DNA of 64,000 nt from positions 62,001 through 126,000 of the forward strand of contig JAMZAV010001293.1 in NCBI GenBank assembly GCA_024449915.1, read 5' to 3'. Below, one piece after another: positions 10,679 through 21,730 of this stretch. How positions within the stretch are numbered: the first letter of the stretch is position 1; every line of letters starts with the position of its first letter. The notes beneath the pieces were generated by a model, which saw only the letters and a list, made by a program, of their open reading frames with translations, made no database searches and was not told the DNA's origin. This DNA is from Sweltsa coloradensis (taxonomy: Eukaryota > Arthropoda > Insecta > Plecoptera > Chloroperlidae). Position numbers and translations under genes: made by a program.

Positions 10679-11573
10679 ATAAAAACAAGGATCTTGGGTT
10701 AAAACCGCGTCGAAAATAAGATGAACCAGGGCAGAACCTGGGCGTCCACCCACGTTTCGTCTGTACTACGTCAGACATTTTCAAGGTTGACTGTGACTCT
10801 ACGGAGGTTGGAGTCACAGTGGTTGGCAAGCACGCAGCGCCCGCCTTATATAGCCTCGGCTGAAGGTGCGGGGCGGCGAGGTTATATAGAAAATAGGTGG
10901 GGGGCGGCGATGTCATATCGAAAAAATATATACGGATGGTGGCAATAGAGAAACAAAATAGCCTCAGCTTACTGTAGTGAAACCTTTTTAGCCGGCTTCT
11001 TGTCATAGGGCCTGATTGGTTGTCTTTTGAAATGTTTTTTCGTGTTTAGAATTATGGAATCTGAATTTGCCCCCACCTCCGAGGGATTTGGGCCCTGAAT
11101 AGGTCTACGGGGCTACATTTCGAGGCATGAGTGCAGGTTTCCAAGCAAGAGGAGGGCTCTGGCTATCATCTCTTTCGTTCATGTTATTCGGCCGTTTCCA
11201 ATTTCTACAGATTCACGGATAACACGTGGCTTGAGCTGTTGTACAGGACAAATAGTTTTTGTTTTGTCAAAATCTATCACATGCGAGTAAGCTTTTTTTT
11301 TCGATATGACATCGCCGCCCGCACCTATTCTCTATATAACCCCGCCGCCCCCCACCTTCAGCCGAGGCTATATAAGGCGGGCGCTGCGTGCTTGCCAACC
11401 ACTGTGACTCCAACCTCCGTAGAGTCACAGTCAACCTTGAAAATGTCTGACGTAGTACAGACGAAACGTCGGTGGACGCCCAGGTTCTGCCCTGGTTCAT
11501 CTTATTTTCGACGCGGTTTTACCCAAGATCCTTGTTTTTATCCTATGACGGGGCGCGAAAACCCAAAAAAAAT
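10679..11573. pseudogene. PLE family A inverted pair 3
   Basis: The minus half (about 10,679-11,297) runs from the tip through the basic tail to the word for HVIDFDK, where it is cut. The plus half (11,298-11,573) restarts in the GC-rich repeats of the tail. The open frame of 156 residues on the plus strand spans the junction and is a chance fusion of both halves, not a protein. The plus half has an undamaged terminal hairpin. Confidence 0.8.
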
Positions 11574-11596
11574 CCATATAAATATATATATATTAT

Positions 11597-11800
11597 ATTA
11601 ATGTAATCGGTTTTTCGGTTTCAATGCCACGTAAAATTTTCATTGGGCCGACAGTTTCGATGAGATTTCACCCATTTATCCTCAGGGCCCAAAACAACTT
11701 TAAATATAAAAAAAGAAAACTACATTAATTGATAAATAAGAACAAAACTGGAGAGAAAAAACAATAAAAGTCAACAAAATATCGGCCACGAAACCTTCAA
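11597..11800 (-). mobile_element. PLE tail with canonical-core hammerhead
   Basis: The minus strand contains the hammerhead at 11,644-11,690 and then the ACGTGGCATTGAAACCGAAAA tip, related to the family I tail at 722-1045. No coding part is visible. It is flanked by TA tracts at 11,577-11,600 and 11,810-11,832. Confidence 0.65.
11644..11690 (-). ncRNA. hammerhead ribozyme candidate
   Basis: On the minus strand stem I is GGGCC paired with GGCCC. The core CUGAGGA fits CUGANGA exactly. Stem II is ATGGG/CTCAT with three extra bases on its 5' side, and GAAAC is followed by the cleavage triplet GUC. All invariant bases of the core are present. The lengthened stem II junction is the only oddity. 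Confidence 0.65.
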
Positions 11801-11834
11801 AAAAAAAAATTTTATATATATATATATATACTCG

Positions 11835-12960
11835 CATTGTTTATATTTGATACTTCTGTTGGCATTTTGTTTGTGCTACGTGCGCGTCAACAACAATTAT
11901 TGAGAATCCGTAAGTTATATGAATTTTTTGGGACATGACGTTTTGGATTCATTGGCATTATGTCAGTAGTTGTATATTTTATGACGATCGATCAAATTTT
12001 TAGGTAAACAAAAATACACATGTCAAAAGTTGTACAATTCAACTTAAATGTAATTAATTTAGTGATAGTTAATTTAATTTAATTTTTCCCTAAAATTATT
12101 TGTCATAAAACTAGCTATAAAATGATACCAAGGTCGACCACATTGTGTTAATTTCACACAATTCGTTAAGAGTATTGTCATTATTTTGAATAATTGAATT
12201 TCAAATTTATATTTAAGTGATTAAAACTTAGTTCTGAAACCAATAATTTTTTAGTCGATTGTGGTTATAGAGAATAGAGAATAGAGAATATTTATTAGGG
12301 TTCAGTTTTTACATTTTGATGACAATAATTTTATATTGTATTTCCCTTTTTTGTGGCCAGACCTAGTGTTTGGCCTATATATTATGTAGGTAATTAAGTT
12401 AGTACCATTACATATATAAATATAATTATGTATCCTTAATTCTAGATATTATTTACATTATTATGTGTCTTAATTCTATGGCCTAGCAAGTTTTGTAGTT
12501 TTGGCCTATATTTTAGACACACGTAAGTAACATATTTATATATAGCCTATTTATATAATACTTCACTTCATCTAATACTTCATATTGTTCTTGTATGATA
12601 CACTAGGCCTATGTGATTGTAGTACGTGAATAAAAAAACTTTAAATTGGGATTTGCTTATCCATCAACGCGGCGGGACTTACGCGTTTTCCTAGTTAATG
12701 TTTAATTTCATTAATTAATTTATCAATAAATTACAGAAATTTTGTTTCAATACAAAAAAGTTTGGATTTATTGACGTTATTTTAGTATAGTGTAAATAAT
12801 TTCGTGGCAATCTAGCGAGTTCTACGTAAAAAATTTATATATAGTAAAAAGTGCTATAGTTGCAATAAATTTGTAATAATTTGTAAATATAATTAAAACT
12901 AGCATTTCCGGTAAAACTGCTTATGAAATTTTTTGTAGAGCATTAAAAACCCATTAAAAC
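11835..12960. other. AT-rich, no gene seen
   Basis: The region contains a short repeat of AGAAT (about 12,267-12,290) and, at 12,658-12,695, a fragment of the sequence that follows the family L right end at 3922 (AACGCGGCGGGACTTACGCG). Nothing else is recognised. Confidence 0.5.
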
Positions 12961-12967
12961 AATATCT

Positions 12968-14269
12968 GGTTTAAGATCATGATGTTTTTAGGACTTTTCA
13001 CTACTCAAAATAAAACAAAGACTACAATATTTCAAAGGTTAATCAACCTCAATCAACCCTTCAAATCTTCACACGTATCTCCTTGGAGCCGTCCCACAGT
13101 GCCGCTTCCCGTAAGGACATCAACCTTTTTTTCCCCCTATGCCATCATTACTACCTGTCGATAAAGACCATGTTACACTTGTTGGCCTAAGGGGAATTGA
13201 TGTATTCCCCTTAGGCCAACACCCTGCATTTCATTATCGAAAATACAAAGAAGGTTTGTTGGCGTTAGGGTAATTTATTTATTCCCGTTAGGCCAACAGC
13301 GTATATGCATCGTTTACGGTAAGGAGCGGGGTGTTGTTGGCGTTGGGGTAATTGATTTATTCCCGTTAGGCCAACAGCGTATATGCATCGTTTACGGTAA
13401 GGAGCGGGGCGTTGTTGGCCTTGGGGTAATTGATTTATTCCCGTTAGACCAACAGCGTATATGCACCCCGCTCCTTACCGTAAACGATGCATATACGCTG
13501 TTGGCCTAACGGGAATAAATCTATTACCCCAAGGCCAACAACACCCGCTCCTTACCGTAAACGATGCATATACGCTGTTGGCCTAACGGGAATAAATCAA
13601 TTACCCTAAGCCAACAAACCTTCTTTGTATTTTCCATAATGAAATGCAGGGTGTTGGCCAAAGGGGAATTAATCAATTCCCCTTAGGCCATCAACGCTTC
13701 CTGTAACATGGTCTTTATCTACAGGTAGAAATGATGGCATAGGGGGAAAAAAGGTTGATGGCCTTACGGGAAGCGGCACTGTGGGAAGACACCATCTCCT
13801 TAGAGATTAAGACTGACTGTATTACATTCTTGTCTGATGAAGAATAAATCTTATCTTATCATATCTTATCTTATCTTATCTTATCTTATCTTATCTTATC
13901 TTATTATCTTATCTTATCTTATCTTATCTTATCTTATCAGGTTTTTAATGACAGTTGAAACAAGACAACAGAATTGGCTTTAATAATAATAAGCCATAAT
14001 GTTTCTTCTTCTTTCTTTATTTGTGAATTTTATAATTTCTTTTACTTTAATAACAACTACAACCACATTTATTATTATGATTCTTTGGTGGATCGGTGTG
14101 ATTTGTTTTGTTTAGTTGGCATTGTTTGTTTGTTTTAAAGCCCATTATGTTGTTTTGTTTCAACTGTTATTAAAAACCTGATGAAGAAGGTTGATTAACC
14201 TTTAAAATATTGTAATCTTTGTTTTATTTTGAGTAGTGTATAGTCCTAAAAACATCATGATCTTAAACC
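12968..14269. mobile_element. foldback element with TTGGCCTAA(C/G)GGGAAT palindrome core
   Basis: The outer arms are GGTTTAAGATCATGATG (12,968) and its complement ending at 14,269. The inner arms (about 13,093-13,464 and 13,465-13,790) form a nearly perfect inverted repeat with a centre at GCACCCCGCTCC. Each arm has two to three tandem copies of a ~110-bp unit: AACAGCGTATATGCATCG, TTTACGGTAAGGAGCGGGG, TTGGGGTAATTGATTTATTCCCGTTAGGCC. A smaller inverted pair (13,943-13,975 and 14,147-14,177) lies inside the right part. The right end has CTGATGAAG before a stem AAGGTT/AACCTT, and the left arm has GAAATATTGTA after that stem, so a decayed hammerhead-like tail is possible. Confidence 0.75.
13853..13938. 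repeat. (CTTAT)n microsatellite
   Basis: About 17 copies of the pentamer with one shortened unit, inside the right part of the foldback element. Confidence 0.9.
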
Positions 14270-14705
14270 TGACCTACTCTAAAATTGTTTCACAATTGTA
14301 ATAATATCTGGTTTGTCAAATCCGATGATTACTTTTGAATTACAGCAAGTTTAAGAATTATTTTGGCGGCCATCTTGAGGACGCCATAACAGGGACTTAT
14401 TTGCTACTAAGCGTGCCCCCCGTGAAAAGAACATTCTAAAATATGTATTTCACCAGCTAATAAAATTTGATTCTGGTTTTCGGCTTTAAAATGTTTATAA
14501 TAGTTGCTGCAGCTTGGGTTAGTTTATAATGCCATCAGCATTAATTTCAGACCAATGAATATTCTTACAATGCTCACAGTAAGTCAAAACACGTGAATAC
14601 CATTTTTCAAATTATTTAATCCCCTAACTCTGGTAATTTTGTACAAAATGTGAAGAACGGCCGCACGTAACACTCCTTTGTAAATCAATCTGACGTTAAT
14701 AATAA

Positions 14706-14737
<32 letters not shown>

Positions 14738-14744
14738 ATATATA
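14270..14744. other. no gene; ends in (TA)n
   Basis: Unique AT-rich sequence followed by an interrupted TA tract (about 14,706-14,748) that hosts the next PLE pair. Confidence 0.55.
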
Positions 14745-15763
14745 TATGGACACATTGTATTTTGGGGTAGTCCGTGTGGTTTTATTTTTATTTTTTCCAA
14801 CGCTTCGGGTAGTTCTTCCTGCCCATCTTCAAGGAAATTAAACATTTAACTAAAACAATATAAAAAACAAACAAAACCTTACTTCATAACAAACACTGCA
14901 ACTAGATACATAGACAAAAACTAAATAGCTTAGAAAACATAGGTAGGACCTACTCATGACAAATTAAACAACCATGTGAAGCCATCAACATTATCCAATT
15001 ACTTTTTAGATGACCTCAACGTACGAGTAGATGGCTCAAGGGGTTCTTGTTGAGTCTTCCCTCTCTTGTCAGCTCTAGTAGGAGGACGGACTGCAGACAT
15101 TTTCATAGGGAGAGCTTTTGGGTTGAACATTACAGCCTTGCAAAACATGTTTCCATGTGGCTGGAAGTCTTTTGGCATCATCCCGTGTGTTCATGTTGTG
15201 TTTCCGCTTCTCCATCTCCACCGCCTATCTTACGATACGGGCACCTCATGTTCAAATTTGGCTAGGGTTTTAGCTTCATCAAAGTTATCCAGTGTTCCTT
15301 GTCGAAAGCATGTTGGAAAAGAGCTCAGGTGGTTTCCATACGTAACTGCAACTCTATGTTCGTCGATGCGGACAGATATTTTGCTGTTTGTTCTTCCTCC
15401 GTAAGTCTTTTCGCAACTTCCACATGGAATTTCACACACCATGGGACTCGTTAGGAATGGAAGTTAGATGATATCTTGCGATCTGTGCTAAAAACAGTTC
15501 TTACATTCTGCTTTTTGAGTAAACGGCTTATTTTATCAGTTGTTCCTTGACGTAAGGCAGAAATGCAGTTGCTCGAAGTTCGTCTTTTGGAATATCTTGA
15601 TCAACAGGTAACACGACGTTTTATGGAATGCTCGAGCAATTGTGTTGGGGGAAAATCCGTTAGAGAGTAAGGTGTCTCGTAACCCAATCATTTCTTCAGC
15701 GATGTGCTCAACGTCAGACAGTCTTTTTGATCGTAAAGCAAGGGTATTCACTACTGTGGCAAG
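14745..15763 (-). pseudogene. PLE family B, minus half of inverted pair
   Basis: The minus strand carries the end of the RT/linker (LATVVNTLALRSKRLSD), linker words (LLSNGFSPNTIARAFHK), the GIY-YIG core (VCEIPCGSCEKTYGGRTN) and a basic tail ending STRTLRSSKK at 15,001. Frame breaks and local deletions separate three open pieces (14,999-15,181, 15,230-15,442, 15,536-15,802). The tail hairpin at 14,796-14,837 has GAAGCG instead of GAAACG. Confidence 0.85.
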
Positions 15764-16636
15764 GAGACCTTCGGACATACCGTCTATCGTAAACCAATGC
15801 ATACAAATCGATATTTAAATGCGAAATCACACCACCACCCAGCACAGCTTGCCACAGTAGTAAACACCCTTGCTATACGATCCAAAAGACTGTTTGACGT
15901 TGAGCACATGGCTGACGAAATGATTGGGTTACGAGACACCTTACTCTCTAACGGATTTTCCCCCAACACAATTGCTCGAGCATTCCATAAAACGTCGAGT
16001 AAACCTGTTGATCAAGATATTCCAAAAGACGAACCTCGAGCAACTGCATTTCTGCCTTACGTCCAAGGAACCACTGATAAAATAAGCCGTTTACTCAAAA
16101 AGCAGAATATAAGAACTGTTTTTAGCACGGATCGGAAGATATCAGCAATGTTACGCAACGCCAAGGACACCATTCCTAACGAGCCCCATGGTATATATGA
16201 AATTCCACGTGGAAGTTGCGAAAAGACTTACGTAGGAAGAACTAACCGTAATATATCTGTCCGCATCGACGAACATAGAGTTGCAGTCAGACGTATGGAA
16301 ACCACCTCAGCTCTTTTCCAACATGCTTTCGACAAGGAACACTGGATTAACTTTGATGAAGCTAAAACCCTAGCCAAAGTTGAACATGAGGTGCCCCGTA
16401 TCGTAAGAGAGGCGGTGGAGATGGAGAAGCGGAAACACAACATGAACACACGGGATGATGCCAAAAGACTTCCAGCCACATGGAAACATGTTTTGCAAGG
16501 CTGTAATGTTCAACCTAAAGCTCTCCCTATGGAAATGTCTGCAGTCCGTCCTCCTCCAAGAGCTGACAAGAGAAGGAAGACTCAACAAGAACCCCTTGAG
16601 CCATCTACTCGTACGCTGAGGTCATCTAAAAAGTAA
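15764..16636 (+). CDS. PLE family B C-terminal region: linker plus intact GIY-YIG endonuclease
   Basis: One open frame of about 290 codons begins at the inverted-pair junction (in-frame ETFGHTVYRK; there is no true start, the RT is missing) and ends at a stop after LRSSKK. Residues 1-30 are the end of the RT. Residues about 40-125 are the conserved linker (PYVQGTTDKISRLL). Residues about 143-175 hold the GIY-YIG core (GIYEIP..SCEKTYVGRTN), with EH and a second His further on. One Cys of the family Zn-binding set is Arg in EIPRGSC. The rest is a basic tail. In the whole element this nuclease nicks the target. Alone it cannot mobilise anything; it is a truncated remnant with unusually good coding preservation. 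Confidence 0.9.
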   Translation, partial: ETFGHTVYRKPMHTNRYLNAKSHHHPAQLATVVNTLAIRSKRLFDVEHMADEMIGLRDTLLSNGFSPNTIARAFHKTSSKPVDQDIPKDEPRATAFLPYVQGTTDKISRLLKKQNIRTVFSTDRKISAMLRNAKDTIPNEPHGIYEIPRGSCEKTYVGRTNRNISVRIDEHRVAVRRMETTSALFQHAFDKEHWINFDEAKTLAKVEHEVPRIVREAVEMEKRKHNMNTRDDAKRLPATWKHVLQGCNVQPKALPMEMSAVRPPPRADKRRKTQQEPLEPSTRTLRSSKK

Positions 16637-16885
16637 TAGGATAATGTTGATGGCTTTCACATGGTTGCATAATTTGTCATGAGTAGGCCCTACCTATGTT
16701 TTCTAAGCTATTTTGTTTTTGTCTATGTATCTACTTGCAGTGTTTGTTATGAAGTAAGATTTTGTTTGTTTTTTATATTGTTTTGTGTTAATTTCCTTGA
16801 AGATGGGCAGGAAGAACTACCCGAAACGTTGGAATAAATAAAAATAAAACCACACGGACTACCCGAAAATACAATGTGCGCATAT
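16637..16885 (+). mobile_element. PLE family B 3' tail
   Basis: Untranslated tail from the stop codon to the AATACAATGTGCGCATAT tip. It includes the terminal hairpin GGGCAG-GAAGAA-CTACCC followed by GAAACGTTGG at 16,792-16,834, where one base pair in stem II is now mismatched. Confidence 0.8.
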
Positions 16886-16917
16886 TCAATCCGTGAAAGT
16901 CTGCGATATAACATATA

Positions 16918-17060
16918 TATATATTGTTTAACCTTGGCTTTATAGTAGCGACTATGACGCTGTTATGTAAGTACTTTAGACAGAAATTTAAAAAAAAAAC
17001 GGTGTAGTCACTTTTTTAATTTCTGTCTAAAGTACTAACATATATATATTGTTTATAAAT
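16918..17060. repeat. fragments of repeat S1 in inverted pair
   Basis: GTTTAACCTTGGCTTTATAG (minus sense) at 16,925 and the TTTCTGTCTAAAGTACTAACAT word (plus sense) at about 17,020 belong to the non-tRNA part of S1. The tRNA-like head is absent. Confidence 0.6.
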
Positions 17061-17089
17061 ATTTATATTTATTTATATATATATATATA

Positions 17090-17489
17090 TGATAAAAACA
17101 AGGATCTTGGGTAAAACCGCGTCGAAAATAAGATGAACCAGGGCAGAACCTGGGCGTCCACCGACGTTTCGTCTGTACTACGTCAGACATTTTCATGGTT
17201 GACTGTGACTCTACGGAGGTTGGAGTCACAGTGGTTGGCAAGCACGCAGCGCCCGCCTTATATAGCCTCGGTTTGAAGATGCGGGGCGGCGAGATTATAT
17301 AGAAAATAGGTGCGGGGCGGCGATGTCATATCGAAAAAATATACGGATGATGGCAATTGAGGAACAAAATAGCACAGCTTACTGTAGTGAAACCTTTTTA
17401 GTCCGGCTTCTTGTCAAAGGGCCTGATTGGTTGTCTTTTGAAATGTTATTTGTGCCGACCCGCACCTTCAGCCGAGGCTATATAGGCAC
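17090..17489. pseudogene. PLE family A, left part split by the 17.49-28.93 kb insertion
   Basis: A minus-strand tail (17,090-17,455) ends in TTTGAAATGTTATTTGTG. It is followed directly by the plus-strand word CCGCACCTTCAGCCGAGG up to GGCTATATAGGC at 17,489. The plus half continues at 28,932 with TAGGCGGGCGCTGCGTG, so the intervening DNA was inserted into this PLE pair with a likely TAGGC duplication. Confidence 0.75.
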
Positions 17490-17668
17490 CGTGCGTTAAT
17501 ACTACTAGCGCTCGTAGCGGCGGATTCTGACATAAAATTGGTGATGCAGTGAAGCTGCCCACAGCTGGCGTAAAAGCTTGTATTTTGCTCATGTTAATGT
17601 CAGACAAGAGTGTTATTTATTGCCACCATATGACGTGAAAGTCGATGTCAGTACGTTAAATTGTTATC
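17490..17668 (+). mobile_element. left arm (part 1) of the host inverted-repeat element
   Basis: The block CCATATGACGTGAAAGTCGATG at 17,625 is the exact inverse of the sequence at about 28,600-28,621. The arm is interrupted at 17,669 and resumes at 23,023, where it again matches the inverse of the right arm (AAAATTGCCACAATCGCAGT, AAAATGTAAGCC, GGGGGAACTGTCAT). Confidence 0.65.
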
Positions 17669-20600
17669 ACCCCTAGCAAAAAAATCATTTGAAGATCAAT
17701 TAAAAAAATCAATTGACCACCATGGCCGACAACTAACTTTTGGAACACCAATTGACCAAATGATATCAATTGGTCAATTGGCAAGTATACCAATTGGCAA
17801 GTATACCACCAATTGACATCATTTGATACTAGCCAATTGACAATGTTCCAAAAGTTAGTTGTCAGCCAATTGGTGGTCAATTGATTTATTCAATTGATAT
17901 AGCCACTAGCAATTAACCATCAATTGACCTTCAACTAACATTCCAAAATGGCAAAACAAAACATGATCTATTGGTTGTCATAGTCAATCAATTTTATAGG
18001 CCCTACTGGGCAATAGCTCCCTTATAAGCCTATTTGTCCATGTGTTTGTCATAGGCCTATCTCATACTCACCTTGGAGGGGGGGGGGGGGGGGGTAGCAC
18101 CTATAATATTGATGTACATAGGGACATGTCTCTACATGTTACCAATGTAGGCGGGACGTGTTGTCGATGCAAGTCGTATCCTGCAGCGTGCTGTAATCGA
18201 GCATGATGCACATCAAAACCTCTAAATCTCTCTCCAGATATTTTTGGAAATTTTGACGGTGGTATTTTGTAAAGGATTTTTCAGATTCATTTAAAATGTA
18301 TTGACTGTGTCAAATCTAAAATTTTGCATTATTTTAGCTCCAAACACAATCAACAAAATAAACTGTTCAAATTTCATTTATTACAGATGTCAGCATTAGG
18401 CCTAACTTTAAAAAAATATTATTGGTTAGTTTCCAAGAGCATTTTGAAAATGGTTATCTGCAAAAAGAACCAAAAACATAAAGATTTCGATTTGTCCTGC
18501 AAAATGTACAATAGTTATTTTCGTTTTCGTTCCAAACAAACATAAGTAGGCCTAGGCCTAATGTAAAATAGGTATGTGTAGGCTTACAGTTTAGAAAAAT
18601 TTGTTGGGACATTTTAAAAATTTTGTTGTTGGCCTAAATTAGATATTAAAAGGTAGGGCTTATAGTCATATAATATTTATTTCAAGTATACCTTAGCCAA
18701 ATCATATTAAAAAATAATTGTTTATCCTAAATTTCCCAGAATTATTTGAATACTATCATGTTTTGGTTAAATTGTCAAATTTCTAAAATATGAGAGTAGC
18801 AAAAAGGTGCTGGAAAGTGAAAAGCAAATATTTCTGGGAAATTGAGTCAGGTACCTAGGCTACTGACTACTGAGTAGACCTACATTTATTTTACTAGGCC
18901 TACCTATAGTTAATAGTTGGGCTCCAATGCTCCATCTTACCAACCGTGATCCTAAAAGAGTAGGCCTATGTGGAGTGCAACAAAGAAATCTCTGAACTTT
19001 GCAAGGTAACCAGGCACACCCTGAAGCCACAAGCATAGACCTACATAGCAGCATAAAAAATTGTGAATAATCAATGTTATTGCAGTTAGCCTGAAATAAG
19101 GCAGGAGGATAAGGAACCAGTACTTTTAAGTCTATTAAATGATTTAAATTTAAATGCCACGGATGGTAATTGATCAATAATCACTGACCTACTATCCCTT
19201 CACAACCCAATGCTTATTATTTGTCTAACAATTTCTTAAAATTAGGTAGCCTACCTAGGCCTAGGGCTACTAACGGTGTCAAGACCAATTTCATCCATAG
19301 TCAAATTAATATAATTTGCATGCCTATTATTTCAATTGAGCTTCCAGCTGGGCTACTAAGCAAAAAAGAAAACAATTGGAGCTATTGAGCTGATAAATAA
19401 TAATTTGGCCTACGATAGCCTACCTAACCTAAGTTATGTTGATGTAGACACAAACATTTAGGCCTACCGCGGTTGTAATTAGCTTTTAGGCCTAAATTAA
19501 CTGATTAAAATGTTGAACTCATTTCATTAGAATCTCTTATTTTATTATTCACGTCATACAATGTTACACAACGCAGAGTAGTCGATTGCAGATTTTTTTA
19601 GAATCATATAAATTTTAGAATTTGTAAGATTGATAGTATTTTGTGACTTTTGGGTAGCCTGGTAGACAATAACTTCACAGTGTAACTGGTATAGCATACA
19701 CTGCACTGATTGTTGACAATCTCCTCACTATATGAAGACTTTGCAAGTAACAGGTAGGCCTACCGGTACTTGAAAGTTTGGAATGTGGCACCCATCCATG
19801 GAAATTAATCTGCAAACAATCACATCCTAATTTCAGAATTATGAAATAAACACAATTAATAATTGTAGACCAAGGAAGGACATGTAGGTAGGGTAAACAG
19901 CACCTAAATAATAAGCATAGGGTCTATCCTGTGGGACTACTACAAATTAGGCCTACAGCGTTAAGAGCTAGGAAATAAATTTTACCAGAAATCAACCAAT
20001 CGTGGTTGCCAAACACATTTAAAATAGGCCTGCCTAACAATTTTGGACTTAAGATTGGACTAAACCGAGCCAGCCAGCTTTAAGGCCGATGCACAATTGC
20101 TCGTGAAGCAAACCGACGGGAACAAATCAAATAGGCTACGTAATAAGTTTTAATTATAGTCCTATTAAGTTATTTTGTTATTCTGCATATTTGTATTAAT
20201 TTATTTCGCATATTACACGCGTAAACCATCAATCAGCTGATAAAATAGTGTTGAGACGTGCCCATCTTCATTCTGATTTGTTCCAGTAACGTACGGAACG
20301 GGAACGTTAAGGAAAGTTAAAACTTGGTGATGTTCCCGTTGTCGTTGCCAGGATACGGTAACGACCGGCAACGGGAAGCTTTATTGTGCATCGTGTCGTA
20401 AGTTAACGTGTGATTTCTTTCTTTCCATTATCGTTACCGGACAATTGTGCATCAGCCTTTAGTCTGCTTGCAGTTTTAGGCTACAAACTCAAACTAAAAT
20501 ATTCTTAATAATGGGCTAGAAGCACTAATAATAGTTTCAGTTTCAGTTTATTAAGGAAAACAAACAACAATACCTAGTTACAGTTTTAAATAGTTTTTCA

Positions 20601-20834
20601 CCATGTAGGGCCTGGTCCATTTTCGATTTACACAAGTTCTTACGAATAGGCCTACGCTACGGCCAATAAGTTATAGCCCTGATAGGCCTAGGTAAAGAAG
20701 AGGCAGACTTTTGCTGGTTTAGATTTATAAAATGCAGGTTAGGTCACCATTCAGCCTTAACCTAGGCCTAGAAGGACCTAGGCCCATGGACTAGAGGCCC
20801 TAGCCTAGCTAAACCAAAGGCTAGGAAGGAAGGC

Positions 20835-21270
20835 TGGAACTTTTGCCACTAAGCGGGTCCACCTTTTAAAAACGTTATTTTTCGTGTACTCTAGTACTAA
20901 CCTCGCCGCCCCCCCACCCCCTAACCTAGGTTTTCCGGCACTCCTACCGCTAAGCGGGTCCAGCTTTAATAGTTTTAATACTAACCTCGCCACGGCGCTT
21001 CGCGCCCACACCCCCACCCCCCTAACCTAGGTTTTCCTAGCATAAATTTTTGCTATGAAAACCTAGGTTAGGGAGGGGGGGGGGGCGCGGCAAGGCTAGT
21101 ACTAGAGTACACGAAAAATAACGTTTTTTAAAAGGTGGACCCGCTTAGCGGCAAGAGTTCCGGTTTTCCTAGCAAAAATTTATGCTAGGAAAACCTAGGT
21201 TAGAGGGGGGGGGGGGGGGGGGGGCGCAAAGCGCCGTGGTGAGGTTAGTATTAACTATTAAAGTTGGAGC
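20835..21270. repeat. A-B-A'-B' inverted repeat with CCTAACCTAGGTTTTC joints and poly-G/C tracts
   Basis: Unit A holds TAAGCGGGTCCACC and CGTGTACTCTAGTACTAACC. Unit B holds TAAGCGGGTCCAGCTTTAAT and CGCCACGGCGCTTCGCGC. They stand at 20,845-20,937 and 20,938-21,048 and recur inverted in the order A' (21,055-21,165), B' (21,166-21,270). Each unit ends in a C or G run next to TAACCTAGGTTTTC. The poly-G runs at 21,077-21,088 and 21,206-21,224 may be inflated. Confidence 0.75.
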
Positions 21271-21594
21271 AAGAGTGCCGGAAGGCCTTGGGTCTAGGCT
21301 AAGACCCTGGGCCATAGAACCCCCAGAACTCAAGACCCAAGATTAATCCACAGAACCAGGACATGGTTGTAAGCCAGGCCCTAGCCTTAGCCAGTGTATT
21401 AATGTATGAAATTGGGTTTCAAGGCTTTAGGCTATAGCTAAGGGGAATGGCCCGGGCAGCCTTATTTGTAGGCCTAGGCTTAGGAGGCCTAGGCCTAGGC
21501 CCCTACTGGTTAGCCTAGGCCTAGGGCCTATCCGATGTTGGTAAAGGACTGGGCCGAAAAGGGAATTGGATACACCAAAGGCCTAGCTACTCAC

Positions 21595-21730
21595 CTGTGA
21601 TTATGAATGAAAAAACTCGCTTCGAGTCATCGTCGAAGTAGACCCCCAGCCGGAATTCCAGTTCTGCCATAACCTCCAAACACAAACGCGTAGAGTCCGT
21701 ATCCTTAATAAAACTCGCAGTAAAATCCAT
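21595..21730 (-). CDS. probable first coding exon of an unidentified spliced gene
   Basis: On the minus strand an ATG in good context (GCGCGAAATGG) opens 45 uninterrupted codons (MDFTASFIKDTDSTRLCLEV, then MAELEFRLGVYFDDDSKRVF, then SFIIT). It then meets a consensus donor, ACAG|GTGAGT, leaving phase 1. The peptide is acidic-hydrophobic and not low-complexity, and codon use is even. The surrounding 150 bases are richer in CpG than the neighbourhood, as at a promoter. I do not recognise the protein and found no convincing second exon towards 17.7 kb. It lies inside the CAATTG-ended element, so it is either an element gene, a captured host exon, or a host gene if the element reading is wrong. 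Confidence 0.5.

Noticed and set aside
11131..11601. 156-codon open frame on the plus strand
   Set aside because: It reads the antisense of one PLE half and the tail of the other across their junction; a chance fusion.
13093..13790. CRISPR-like array of repeated units
   Set aside because: Units are few, about 110 bp, mirrored about a centre, and have no uniform spacers; the genome is eukaryotic.
19741..19815. Possible second exon after the 21.6-kb first exon
   Set aside because: An acceptor and donor can be drawn on the minus strand (TTTGCAG ... CCG|GTAGGC), but joining in phase meets a stop codon at once.
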